NCBI GenBank assembly: GCA_963621885.1
Contig: CAVFFT010000052.1
Span: 1-42,621 of the forward strand
Reading direction: 5' to 3'
Length of the DNA: 42,621 nucleotides
Source of the DNA: UMGS1519 sp963621885
GTDB lineage: Bacteria; Actinomycetota; Coriobacteriia; Coriobacteriales; Eggerthellaceae
The notes beneath the pieces are model-generated. The model saw only the letters and a program-made list of their open reading frames with translations, did not search any database and was not told the DNA's origin. Below, piece by piece: positions 32,233 through 40,818 of the stretch. The position numbers and the translations under genes are program-made. Within the stretch, counting starts at the first letter, position 1, and each line of letters starts with the position of its first letter.

Positions 32233-32811
32233 ATGAGCGTTGCCATAAAACTTGATCTGCCTCTCGATCGTGAGGCGCTCAAGGGTCTTCATGCGGGGGA
32301 TTCCTGCCTTTTGAGTGGCCCGATGTACACGCTGCGCGATGCGGGCCATATGCGCCTTTTGTCCGAGCTTGATGCGGCGGGCGAAGAGGGGCTTCCCTAT
32401 GGGCTTGCCGGGCAGGCCATCTTCTATGCCGGACCGACGCCTCCTTCGGCGGGACGTCCTTTTGGCGCGATTGGCCCCACGACGGCGGGACGCATGGATT
32501 TCGCTGCGCCCGCGCTTTACGATCGCGGCATCGCGGCCACCATCGGCAAGGGAAAACGCAGCGCCGCCGTGAAAGAGGCATGCGTGCGTAATGACGCGGT
32601 GTATTTCATCGCGGTTGGCGGCGCAGCTGCTTATCTTGCGCAGTGCGTGAAAAGCACCGAGACGGTGGCGTATGATGATTTGGGCACCGAGGCGCTGAGG
32701 CGCATTGAGGTTGTGGACTTTCCCGTGTTCGTCGGCATCGACACGACGGGCGCGGATGTGTATGAGGATCGAGAGGCGTTGGATGACGACGCCCTTCGCG
32801 GAAGAGAGTAA
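32233..32811 (+). CDS. Class I fumarase/tartrate dehydratase, beta subunit
   Basis: 192 residues. The swivelling C-terminal domain of class I hydro-lyases: LHAGDSCLLSGPMYTLRDAGH, GPTPPSAGRPFGAIGPTTAGRMD and IGKGKRSA are family blocks forming the substrate-binding face. It acts only with the alpha subunit, encoded 50 bp upstream. ATG at 32233; GAGAAGGA is rather distant at 10-11 nt. tmk begins 5 nt after the stop, so metabolism and nucleotide genes share one transcript. Confidence 0.92.
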   Translation: MSVAIKLDLPLDREALKGLHAGDSCLLSGPMYTLRDAGHMRLLSELDAAGEEGLPYGLAGQAIFYAGPTPPSAGRPFGAIGPTTAGRMDFAAPALYDRGIAATIGKGKRSAAVKEACVRNDAVYFIAVGGAAAYLAQCVKSTETVAYDDLGTEALRRIEVVDFPVFVGIDTTGADVYEDREALDDDALRGRE

Positions 32812-32816
32812 GAGCA

Positions 32817-33695
32817 ATGGCGATAGGCAATGGCATGGGCGAGGGTCCGGGAATATTCATCACGTTCGAAGGCGGCGATGGCGTTGGCAAGACGACGCAT
32901 CTGAACTTCCTCGCGCGCGCTTTGCGCAAGCTTGGGTGTGACGTGATCTGCCTGCGCGAGCCGGGCGGCACCAATGTGGGCGAATCCTTGCGCGCTATCG
33001 TGCTCGATGAGAACAACCCCGAGATTGCTGACGAGACCGAGCTGCTCATCTACGAGGCGGCTCGCGCCCAGCTCGTGCGGGAGCGCATCATTCCGGCGCT
33101 GAAGCAGGACAAGGTCGTCCTTTGCGACCGCTTCTACGACTCGACGGTCGCCTATCAGTCCTATGGCCGCGGTCTTCCGCAGCGCTTTGTGAAGGCGGCG
33201 AACAATTTCGCATGCCAGGGCATTCATCCCTGCCGCACCATCATGCTTGCCGCGGGCGGAGCCGCGGCGGGCGATGAAAGCGACGCGGTGGTTGAGGGCT
33301 TGCGCCGCGCGACGAAACATGGCGAGGCTGACCGCCTCGAGCAGGCGGGTCCGCTTTTCCATGCGAACGTTCTGCGCGGTTTCCGCGAGATTGCCGAGGC
33401 GAATCCGGAGCGCATTCGCGTGGTTCCCTCGAATATGGACAAGGCCGTGACGGCACGCGCCGTGTTCGCCGAGGTGGCCGACATCTTCGAATGGGGCGAT
33501 CTGGACGAGGTCTTTGGCGCGGGCTTCTTCGAGACCATTCATAATGTGAACACTGCCGACAAGGCGGTTGTCGATGACGTTCGCGAAGCCGCCGCTAAGG
33601 CTGCTGCTTCTGCCGCCGCCGGCGCTTCTGCCATGAACGGTCAGTGTGAGTACTCGAGCGAAGCGACGCCGCAGACGGGCGATGAAGATGCCTGA
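32817..33695 (+). CDS. tmk: Thymidylate kinase with Ala-rich C-terminal extension
   Basis: 292 residues, against about 205-215 for the family. It phosphorylates dTMP to dTDP. P-loop FEGGDGVGKTTH (17-28), dTMP-binding LREPGGT, and the DRF motif in VVLCDRFYDSTVAYQ are intact, and DRLEQAG follows the LID. The last 60-70 residues are Ala/Glu-rich with no family match and overlap the holB start. The usual LLLDV strand is replaced by IMLAAGGAAAGDES, so the middle of the protein is diverged. Start ATG 5 nt after fumB stop; ATG at 32835 is an alternative. Confidence 0.92.
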   Translation: MAIGNGMGEGPGIFITFEGGDGVGKTTHLNFLARALRKLGCDVICLREPGGTNVGESLRAIVLDENNPEIADETELLIYEAARAQLVRERIIPALKQDKVVLCDRFYDSTVAYQSYGRGLPQRFVKAANNFACQGIHPCRTIMLAAGGAAAGDESDAVVEGLRRATKHGEADRLEQAGPLFHANVLRGFREIAEANPERIRVVPSNMDKAVTARAVFAEVADIFEWGDLDEVFGAGFFETIHNVNTADKAVVDDVREAAAKAAASAAAGASAMNGQCEYSSEATPQTGDEDA

Positions 33696-34824
33696 TGCAT
33701 TCGATAAGGTGTACGGGCAGCCGAAAGTGCGCACATTCCTGCGCAGTGTGGTTGCGACGCACCGGATATCGCATGCGTATCTTTTCACTGGCCCGGCGGG
33801 TTCCAACAAGACGCAGGCAGCCTACGCCTTAGCCCAGGCGGTCGTTTGCGAGAAGGATGGGTGTGGCGCATGCGACGATTGTCAGCGTGTCAAGCGCCGT
33901 CGTCATCCTGACGTGCGCTACGTCGCCCCGGCTGGCGCAAGCGGCTATCTGGTCGAACAGATTCGCGACATCGTTGCCGATTGCGAGCTTGCTCCGGTGC
34001 GGGCGAAACGCAAGGTCTACATCATCGATCGTGCCGACCTTCTGGGCGTGCATGCGGCAAACGCGTTTCTCAAGACGCTCGAAGAGCCGCGCGACGGCGT
34101 CGTGATGATCCTTCTCGGTCGCACGCGCGAGGCGGTTCTTCCAACAATCGTGTCCCGCTGCCAGGTCATTCCTTTCCGTCAGATACCGGCAGCCGAGGCC
34201 GTGGGCATCCTCGTGCAGAATACCGGCGTGACCTCCGAGCGCGCGCGGGTGGCGATTCAGGCCTGCGGCGGTTCGGTTTCAAAGGCGACGGAATTCGTTC
34301 GCAGCGCCGAGCGTCTCGCATATCGCAAACGGGTGCTTGAGGTGCTCGAGTCGCTTGAGTCGGCTGATGACCTCGATGTCATCACGATGGCATCCGAGCT
34401 GGTCGTGGGTGCGAAAGCGCCGCTTGATGCGGTGCGTACCCAGCAGCAGCGCGAGCTCGAGGAGAACGCCGATTTCCTCGCCGCTTCCGCCTTGCGGCGT
34501 CTCGAGGCGCGCAACAAGAGCGTCATCACGATGAAGACCTTCGAATACCTCTATCAGCTGACAAGCATCATTCGCTCCTGGGTGCGCGATATCCTCATGG
34601 TGCACGAGGGTACGCCGGAATTGGCAGTGAATGTGGACGTTATGGCGCAGATAGAGGCGACAGCGGCTCGCGTCGATATCGCGGGCATTTCTGCAGCCTT
34701 GCGGTGCATTGATCAGGCTGACGCGTCAATGTCCTATAATGTTTCGCTTGAGACATGCATCGATGTGCTGCTATTTGATATCAGAAAGGCGTTGTATGAA
34801 ACGCATAGCGCCCATACGGCTTGA
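33682..34824 (+). CDS. holB: DNA polymerase III delta' subunit
   Basis: 380 residues. An AAA+ clamp-loader subunit: Walker A-like GPAGSNKTQ, zinc-binding CEKDGCGACDDCQ (C-x4-C-x2-C-x2-C), Walker B-like KVYIIDRADLL, the conserved NAFLKTLEEP and the arginine finger in VSRCQVI. Together with DnaX and HolA it loads the sliding clamp. The P-loop has Asn in place of the usual Gly before Lys, so ATP binding is doubtful, as in many delta' proteins. ATG at 33682 or 33688; both overlap the tmk stop by 8-14 nt. Confidence 0.93.
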   Translation: MKMPDAFDKVYGQPKVRTFLRSVVATHRISHAYLFTGPAGSNKTQAAYALAQAVVCEKDGCGACDDCQRVKRRRHPDVRYVAPAGASGYLVEQIRDIVADCELAPVRAKRKVYIIDRADLLGVHAANAFLKTLEEPRDGVVMILLGRTREAVLPTIVSRCQVIPFRQIPAAEAVGILVQNTGVTSERARVAIQACGGSVSKATEFVRSAERLAYRKRVLEVLESLESADDLDVITMASELVVGAKAPLDAVRTQQQRELEENADFLAASALRRLEARNKSVITMKTFEYLYQLTSIIRSWVRDILMVHEGTPELAVNVDVMAQIEATAARVDIAGISAALRCIDQADASMSYNVSLETCIDVLLFDIRKALYETHSAHTA

Positions 34825-36244
34825 ATATGATCCGAAGACGCTCTGGTTCGACCCAGGCGATTTGGATATCAAAAAGGATGACCCGGTCGTTGTTCGAACG
34901 GCTCGTGGCGAGGAGTTTGGTGAGGCCGCTTCCGACATTATCGAAGTGGAAGACGAGCAGGTCGAGGAGCTGAAGAGCCCCCTCGCACCGGTGCTTCGCA
35001 TCGCCGATGAGGACGATTTCGCCCAGCGTGACGAAATGCGTCGCCTTTCGCGTGAGGCCTTGCCTATTTTCCGTGAGCTTGCCGCCGAGACGAACAAAGA
35101 GATGCATCCCATCATGGTCGAGTACCTCTTTGACGGCTCGAAGGCGATCTTCCTTTTCGACTCGGAAGAGCGTTCCGATTTCCGCTCGCTTGTCCGCCGC
35201 CTGGGGAGCAGGCTGCATGTGCGGGTGGACATGCGTCAGATCGGCGTGCGCGACGAGGCCCGTATTGTGGGTGGCTACGGCCATTGCGGACAGGAGCTGT
35301 GCTGCCGGCGTCTGGGTGGCGAATTCTGCCCGGTTTCCATCAGGATGGCGAAGGCCCAGGACCTCTCGCTCAATCCTGTTCAGATTTCCGGCGTCTGCGG
35401 CCGCCTGATGTGCTGCCTGCGCTACGAATACGACATCTACAAGGACTTCAAGGCGCGTGCGCCGAAGCCCAATGCGACCATCCATACGCCGGAGGGCGAT
35501 TTCAAGGTCGGCGGGCTCGATATGCCGCGCGAAGAGGTCATCCTTCGCATCGACAAGAACAAGAGGGTTCGTATTCCGCTGAGTGCTTTCGACCCGGTTC
35601 CGGAAGACGCCGAAAGCAAGCGCCCGAATACGATTGGCGAGGCGTATTACACCTACGCGCAGGGTGGCGACATCTCGATGAAGTACGCCCCCACGATGGA
35701 TGAGACGGCGCGTTTCACGCGTGATGACAAACTCGCGGAAAAGGGCGTGGTTCACCACAATCCCGTGCGTAAGAAGGAAAAGGGCGCGCAGGACAAGGAT
35801 GCGGGAAGCGCGACGTCCTCGCGCAGGAGGCGCAGCCGCGGTTCGCGTCATGTGTCGAATGGCGCTCCGCGTGAGAGAGGCGCTGGCGACAACAAGGTGC
35901 AGGAGCAGCGCGCGAAGGCGCAAAAGCAAGTCGTGTCAAAGCAGCCTGCGAGCGCCAATGCCAACGCCAATGCTAATGAAGCGGCGAATGGACATCGCCG
36001 TCGCCGGCGCCGTCGCGTGACGCCGGGTCAGGCAGCGGGTCAGGCTTCAAGCCAAACGACGAGCCAGTCGTCTGCGGCCAAGAGCGCTCCGCAGGGCGCT
36101 TCCAATGCCGCGCCAAGCCATAAGGGAGGCGCTTTGCCGAAGGGAACGCAATCGACGCATTCCGCTTCGAGTGAAGCTAATGGGCATCGTCGCACGCGGC
36201 GGCGGAGCCATAAGATGGGAGGCCCGACGAACGATGGGCAATAG
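34796..36244 (+). CDS. ricT: PSP1/RicT family protein with basic low-complexity tail
   Basis: 482 residues. The N-terminal 290 residues are a PSP1/RicT domain with seven conserved cysteines: 164, 169, 170, 178, 201, 206, 207 (GYGHCGQELCC, GEFCPVS, GVCGRLMCCLRYEYD). In B. subtilis RicT, with RicA and RicF, binds iron-sulphur clusters and helps RNase Y cleavage. The remaining 190 residues are disordered and basic, with a run of seven arginines and two copies of NGHRR followed by RRR or TRRR, suggestive of RNA binding. ATG at 34796 follows AGAAAGGC and lies in the end of holB, matching the common tmk-holB-ricT order. Confidence 0.9.
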   Translation: MKRIAPIRLEYDPKTLWFDPGDLDIKKDDPVVVRTARGEEFGEAASDIIEVEDEQVEELKSPLAPVLRIADEDDFAQRDEMRRLSREALPIFRELAAETNKEMHPIMVEYLFDGSKAIFLFDSEERSDFRSLVRRLGSRLHVRVDMRQIGVRDEARIVGGYGHCGQELCCRRLGGEFCPVSIRMAKAQDLSLNPVQISGVCGRLMCCLRYEYDIYKDFKARAPKPNATIHTPEGDFKVGGLDMPREEVILRIDKNKRVRIPLSAFDPVPEDAESKRPNTIGEAYYTYAQGGDISMKYAPTMDETARFTRDDKLAEKGVVHHNPVRKKEKGAQDKDAGSATSSRRRRSRGSRHVSNGAPRERGAGDNKVQEQRAKAQKQVVSKQPASANANANANEAANGHRRRRRRRVTPGQAAGQASSQTTSQSSAAKSAPQGASNAAPSHKGGALPKGTQSTHSASSEANGHRRTRRRSHKMGGPTNDGQ

Positions 36245-37688
36245 GGAAGAACTTCTGACCGACCTCTATCAGCTGACGATGGCCCAGGGCTACTGGGAAT
36301 GCGGAAAGCTTGATGAGGAGGCCTGCTTCTATCTGCATTTCCGCAAGAACCCTTTCGAGGGCGGCTATGTGGTTGCCTGCGGTTTCGACCAGCTGGCGGA
36401 GCTTATTGATGACTTCTCGTTCACCGATGAAGACATCGCCTACCTTGCATCCATTCCCGCGCCGACGGGTGGCGCGCTCTTCAAGCGCGAGTTTCTCGAA
36501 TACCTGCGCGAGATGAAGCTCACCGTCGATGTCGACGCGGTTTACGAGGGAACGACGGTCTTCCCGTATGAGCCGATTGTGCGTGTGTGCGGGCCGATTC
36601 TGCAATGCCAGATTCTCGAGACCCCGATTCTCGCGCATGTGGGCTTCCAGTCGCTTATCGCGACGAAGGCAGCGCGCATCTGCGAGGCGGCGGGCACGCC
36701 GGTTGCCGAGTTCGGCCTGAGGCGCGCGCAGGGTCCCGCTGGCGGCATTTACGCGAGCCGCGCTGCGGTCGTGGGTGGTTGCGCATCGACCAGCAACGTT
36801 CTCGCAGGCCAGATGTTTGGCATTCCCGTTTCGGGCACGCATGCGCATTCGTGGGTCATGTCCTTCCCGAGCGAGCTCGAGGCTTTCCGCGCCTATGCGA
36901 AGGCGATGCCGAACAACTGCGTGCTTCTCGTGGACACTTACGACATCGAGCAGGGCATCGATAACGCCATCACGGTTGGTCTCGAGATGAAGGAGCGGGG
37001 CGAGAAGCTGCTTGGCATCCGCATCGATTCGGGCGACCTCGCGTGGCTGGCGAAAGAGGCGCGCGCGAAGCTTGATGCGGCGGGTCTGACCGAAACGGGC
37101 ATCGTGCTGTCGAACGACCTCGATGAGCACACCATCCGCTCGATTCGCTCGCAAGGGGCGAAGGTTGCGAGCTGGGGTGTGGGCACCAAACTCGCTTCCG
37201 CCTATGACCAGCCGACTTTGGGCTGCGTTTACAAGCTTTCGGCGGTAAAGCCGGCCGGCACCGACATCTGGACCGACTGCCTGAAGATTTCTGAGCAGGC
37301 ATCCAAGCTCACGACGCCGGGCGTTCCGGGCATTCGCCGCTACTATCACGAGAGCGGTCTCGTGGCAGGCGACATGGTCTACGACGTGAATGCGCCGGTC
37401 AACGAGGAAGAGGTCATCATTGATCCGTCAGACGCGATGCGACGCAAGCGTCTGTCTGGCAAGCGCTGGGAGGATATCCTTCATCCGCTTGCGCGCAAAG
37501 GTGAAGTGGTGCTTGCCGACGAATACCGTGATACCATGGCTGCCCAAAAGCGAGCGGCTGCTGCTCTTGCCGAGCTCGACGAATCGCAAAAGCGCATCTT
37601 GAACCCGCATAGCTATCCGGTGGGATTGGAAGCGGGTCTGTTCAAGCGCCGCGAGAACATGGTGAAATCCTATCGTCATTACGATTAG
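36234..37688 (+). CDS. pncB: Nicotinate phosphoribosyltransferase
   Basis: 484 residues. It makes nicotinate mononucleotide from nicotinate and PRPP in NAD salvage. Signatures: TDLYQLTMAQGYW at the N-terminus, FGLRRAQGP, the loop GTHAHSWVMSF with the catalytic histidine, IDSGDLAWL, and GVGTKLASAYD for phosphate binding. This is the pncB2-like form found in Firmicutes and Actinobacteria. ATG at 36234 overlaps the ricT stop by 11 nt; GGGAGG is 11 nt upstream. It is the last gene of the fumA-pncB run. Confidence 0.95.
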   Translation: MGNREELLTDLYQLTMAQGYWECGKLDEEACFYLHFRKNPFEGGYVVACGFDQLAELIDDFSFTDEDIAYLASIPAPTGGALFKREFLEYLREMKLTVDVDAVYEGTTVFPYEPIVRVCGPILQCQILETPILAHVGFQSLIATKAARICEAAGTPVAEFGLRRAQGPAGGIYASRAAVVGGCASTSNVLAGQMFGIPVSGTHAHSWVMSFPSELEAFRAYAKAMPNNCVLLVDTYDIEQGIDNAITVGLEMKERGEKLLGIRIDSGDLAWLAKEARAKLDAAGLTETGIVLSNDLDEHTIRSIRSQGAKVASWGVGTKLASAYDQPTLGCVYKLSAVKPAGTDIWTDCLKISEQASKLTTPGVPGIRRYYHESGLVAGDMVYDVNAPVNEEEVIIDPSDAMRRKRLSGKRWEDILHPLARKGEVVLADEYRDTMAAQKRAAAALAELDESQKRILNPHSYPVGLEAGLFKRRENMVKSYRHYD

Positions 37689-37805
37689 CGAATAACCTTA
37701 AGAAGGCCCGAAAGGCGGAGGTTCGGCTGCGCGCATGAGCGAGATGCCAGGCCGACCGCGAGCGGGAATATGCCACAGGCAGGTGGCATCTTATGAAGGA
37801 GTCAT

Positions 37806-38693
37806 ATGGCTACAAAGTGCAATCTGATTATCGATTCTTGCTGCGAACTGCCGCCAGCAAGCCTGCGTCGCGAGGGCATTTTCCTTTTGAACTATGTCTA
37901 CACGCTTGATGGTGAGACCCATGTCGATGACATGTTTGAAACCCAGACGCCGCACGATTTCTACGAGGCGATGCGCGAGGGCGCGAAGCCTCAGACTTCG
38001 CAGCTGCCCATCACGCTGCTCAATGAGACCTTCCGTCGCGCGATGACATCCGACCGCCCGACGGTGTTCCTGAGCTTCTCGGGCGCGCTGACCGGCACGC
38101 TTGATACCGCTCGCATCGTCTACCAGAGCCTTTGCGAAGAGCTGGGCGAATACCAGCCCGTCTACATCTTCGATACGAAGCTCGCCTCCACGGCTGAAGC
38201 TCTTTTCGTTTACGAGGCCTTGAAGCAGTGGGATAAGGGTCTTGATGCCGAAGAGATGCTCAAGTGGGCGCAAGAGGCGACGCCGTATGTGAACGAGATG
38301 TTTGTTGTCGACGACCTCGAAGCGCTCAAGCGGGGCGGACGCATTCCTCCCGCGCTTGCGGCGATTGCGACGAAGCTCGATGTGAAGCCGCTTCTCGACA
38401 TCGATGTCAACGAAGGAACGCTCCATTCGTGTGGCCTTGCGCGCGGCAAGAAGAAGGCGATCAAGCAGATGGTCGGGCTTTTCACGAAGCTCATTCCCGA
38501 CCATGACCGCGATGGCAGGCTCGTGATGATTGGCGATGCCGATTGTCCTGAAGACGCGAAGCGCCTCGAGGAGATGCTGAACAAGACGGCATCCGACCTT
38601 CAGATCATGCATTTCAGCATCGGTCCCGTCATTGGCAGCCATGTGGGTCCGGGCATGCTGGCTCTGTGCTTCTGGGGCCCCGATAGCCGATAG
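37806..38693 (+). CDS. DegV family fatty acid-binding protein
   Basis: 295 residues with the two-domain DegV layout: IIDSCCELP at the start (SxxDL-like DAG strand), SQLPITLLNETF, LSFSGALTGTLDTAR, and a C-terminal GPVIGSHVGPGMLAL. These bind a long-chain fatty acid; some act as FakB, presenting it to the kinase FakA. No FakA kinase is nearby. ATG follows AAGGAG at 5 nt. It stands 45 bp before the next gene, so a joint transcript with the dehydrogenase-like and radical SAM genes is likely. Confidence 0.92.
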   Translation: MATKCNLIIDSCCELPPASLRREGIFLLNYVYTLDGETHVDDMFETQTPHDFYEAMREGAKPQTSQLPITLLNETFRRAMTSDRPTVFLSFSGALTGTLDTARIVYQSLCEELGEYQPVYIFDTKLASTAEALFVYEALKQWDKGLDAEEMLKWAQEATPYVNEMFVVDDLEALKRGGRIPPALAAIATKLDVKPLLDIDVNEGTLHSCGLARGKKKAIKQMVGLFTKLIPDHDRDGRLVMIGDADCPEDAKRLEEMLNKTASDLQIMHFSIGPVIGSHVGPGMLALCFWGPDSR

Positions 38694-38738
38694 CGATTCA
38701 AGTGCCGCGCTTGGACGCGGTTGCAGGAGAGTGATGAA

Positions 38739-39740
38739 ATGAGCAAATCTTTTGCCTTTGCCGGTGACAAGGTCATAGGCGATATCGTGGCGCGGAAGCT
38801 TGCAGCCGCGGGTTTTCCCCTGGCATCGAATGTGGCGGCAGCCGATTACATCTTCACGTATTGCCTTGCACAGTCGCAGGCGGAAGACATCTACCTTGGC
38901 TCAGGCGGTCTTGTTGAAATGGCGCCTGAAGGGTGCTGCTTCATCGACTTGAGTCCCTCGACCACCACGCTCGCGAAGGAGCTCTACGCGATGGCGCGGG
39001 TGAACGAGATGCAGTCGCTTGATGCGCCGCTGGTCATCAAGGACGTATGCGCGCACGATGCGTTTGGCGACTCATCCAACGTCATGCTGCTTGTTGGCGG
39101 CGATGACGATGCCTATCAAACGGCGCTTCCACTCTTGCGGGCGCTTTCCGACGACATCCGCTATATGGGCGTTGCGGGCCTGGGCCAGCTTGCAAAAAGC
39201 ATGGTGACGGTGCAACAGGCGGGAAGCATCGTCTCTCTCGTCGAGGCTTACGCGCTCGCGAAATCCCAGAACGAACGGGCGGCCGATGCGATATCGGTCG
39301 CGATTGAGGCGGGTATTGTCGCGCCGGAATCGCGCGCGCTCTATCAGGCGATTACCGACGAGCATTTCCATGGCAGCTATAGCTGCGCCATTATCATGGC
39401 GGAATTGACGGCGGTCCTTGAGGGCGCCGAGGAGACGGATTTGGCTTTGCCGCAGACCGAGGCCTGCGAGCGTTTGCTTGAGCTCTTCCTGGTCGTCGGT
39501 GGTAGCGATCTTCCCGTTGCCGCGCTCAGCCTTGTGTATGCGTCGCAGGAAGATGCCGAAAAGCATGGTATCGACTGGTCACGCGCCGAGGATGTGTATG
39601 GCCACGAGCATGACGACGATGTCCATGAGCATGCTCATGACGAATCGACCCTCTTCGATTATGAAGAAGTGGATTACGACTACGATCCGGAAGATGAGGG
39701 CGGCTATGCCGGCGGATTCGGTGGCTTTTCCGCCAACTAG
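38739..39740 (+). CDS. Degenerate beta-hydroxyacid dehydrogenase-like protein with His/Asp-rich tail
   Basis: 333 residues aligning by eye along the whole 3-hydroxyisobutyrate dehydrogenase fold: FIDLSPSTTTLAKEL, MQSLDAPL, MLLVGGDDDAY, GVAGLGQLAKSM. Key features are missing. The dinucleotide loop is AGDKVIG rather than GxGxxG, the DAPVSGG substrate loop is DAPLVIK, and the catalytic Lys of GQLAK is kept but the following conserved Asn is absent. The last 45 residues are rich in His, Asp, Glu and Tyr (GHEHDDDVHEHAHDE then DYDYDPEDEGG), likely metal binding. ATG at 38739 has AGGAG 9 nt upstream. It may not be an active oxidoreductase. The next gene overlaps its end by 35 bp. Confidence 0.75.
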   Translation: MSKSFAFAGDKVIGDIVARKLAAAGFPLASNVAAADYIFTYCLAQSQAEDIYLGSGGLVEMAPEGCCFIDLSPSTTTLAKELYAMARVNEMQSLDAPLVIKDVCAHDAFGDSSNVMLLVGGDDDAYQTALPLLRALSDDIRYMGVAGLGQLAKSMVTVQQAGSIVSLVEAYALAKSQNERAADAISVAIEAGIVAPESRALYQAITDEHFHGSYSCAIIMAELTAVLEGAEETDLALPQTEACERLLELFLVVGGSDLPVAALSLVYASQEDAEKHGIDWSRAEDVYGHEHDDDVHEHAHDESTLFDYEEVDYDYDPEDEGGYAGGFGGFSAN

Positions 39741-40818
39741 CTGCACCTTGTGTCCGCGCCAATGCCGCGTGAATCGCGCGGCAGGCGAGCGGGGAGTGTG
39801 TGGCGCGGCGGATGGCTTGCGTGTGGCGCGGGCGGCTCTTCATGTGTGGGAAGAGCCGGTCATTAGCGTTGGCGCAGGTAGCGGAACCGTTTTCTTCTCG
39901 GGTTGTCCGCTCCAATGCTGCTATTGCCAAAACGCTCCCATTTCGCTTGATTTCGAAGGCGTCGATATTCCGCTTGAACGTCTCGTGCAGATTTTTCTCG
40001 AGCTGCAAAACGAGAAGAGGGCCGCGAACATCAACCTCGTGACGGCTTCGCATTATTTGCCCTGGGTTGTCGCGGCGGTCCGTGAGGCGCGCACGCGGGG
40101 ACTCGTCGTTCCGATTGTGTACAACACGTCCTCCTATGAGACGGTCGAGTCGATACGAGCGCTTGCCGGTACGGTCGACATCTACTTGGCGGATTTCAAG
40201 TACGACTCACGCGAGCAGTCCGACGCGGCCCGACTCTATTCCCATGCGGCCGATTACCACGATATTGCTCTGCGTGCGATCGATGAGATGCTTGAACAGG
40301 TGGGGGAGCCGCAATTTGCTCGTTTCACGCCGCTTGGTGGGGAGGGCTCGCCTGGCGCTACCGACGTCGCCGCGCATCAGGATGTCGAAGATGGCGCAGG
40401 TGCGTCTGAAGGGGCTGATTCCGGAAAGACAGCTGAGGATGGCGCAGCCGGATCCGCGGGTTTCGACGCTATCGAGGATACCGAAGACATGCCGATTGTC
40501 ATGACGCGCGGCATTATCATTCGCCATCTGCTGTTCCCAGGACGTCTTGAGGAGTCGAAACGCGTGGTCGCGGAGCTTTGGAAACGCTATGGCGACCGCG
40601 TGCTCTACAGCTTCATGAGCCAGTACACGCCGCCGGCACAATCCCTTCGCTTTCCCGAGCTTAATCGCACGGTTGAACCCGGCGAATATGAGGCGCTCCT
40701 CGACTTCGCAGACAGCATCGGCCTGGAGGACTACTTCTGGCAGGAGGGCAACGCGGCGCGCGAATCTTTCATTCCCGCGTGGAATGGCGAGGGCGTTATT
40801 CGGCCAGATAGCTTTTAA
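39706..40818 (+). CDS. PflX-like radical SAM protein with internal low-complexity insertion
   Basis: 370 residues. N-terminal Cys cluster CTLCPRQCRVNR and GVCG, then the radical SAM motif SGCPLQCCYCQN (CX3CX2C). It resembles COG1313, PflX, homologous to the pyruvate formate-lyase activase but of unknown substrate. Family blocks VTASHYLPWVVAAV, VYNTSSYETVESIRAL and RHLLFPG are clear. Between GEPQF and GIIIRHLLFPG lies an acidic Ala/Gly/Glu-rich insertion of about 55 residues; related proteins have about 10-15 there. ATG at 39706 follows GAGGGCGGCT and overlaps the previous gene; translation is probably coupled. The 3' end overlaps the convergent LysR gene by 23 bp. Confidence 0.85.
   Translation: MPADSVAFPPTSCTLCPRQCRVNRAAGERGVCGAADGLRVARAALHVWEEPVISVGAGSGTVFFSGCPLQCCYCQNAPISLDFEGVDIPLERLVQIFLELQNEKRAANINLVTASHYLPWVVAAVREARTRGLVVPIVYNTSSYETVESIRALAGTVDIYLADFKYDSREQSDAARLYSHAADYHDIALRAIDEMLEQVGEPQFARFTPLGGEGSPGATDVAAHQDVEDGAGASEGADSGKTAEDGAAGSAGFDAIEDTEDMPIVMTRGIIIRHLLFPGRLEESKRVVAELWKRYGDRVLYSFMSQYTPPAQSLRFPELNRTVEPGEYEALLDFADSIGLEDYFWQEGNAARESFIPAWNGEGVIRPDSF

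Noticed and set aside
36105..36233. Longer pncB start at 36105
   Set aside because: The added residues are basic and encoded within the ricT tail in another frame; the family N-terminus begins at 36234.
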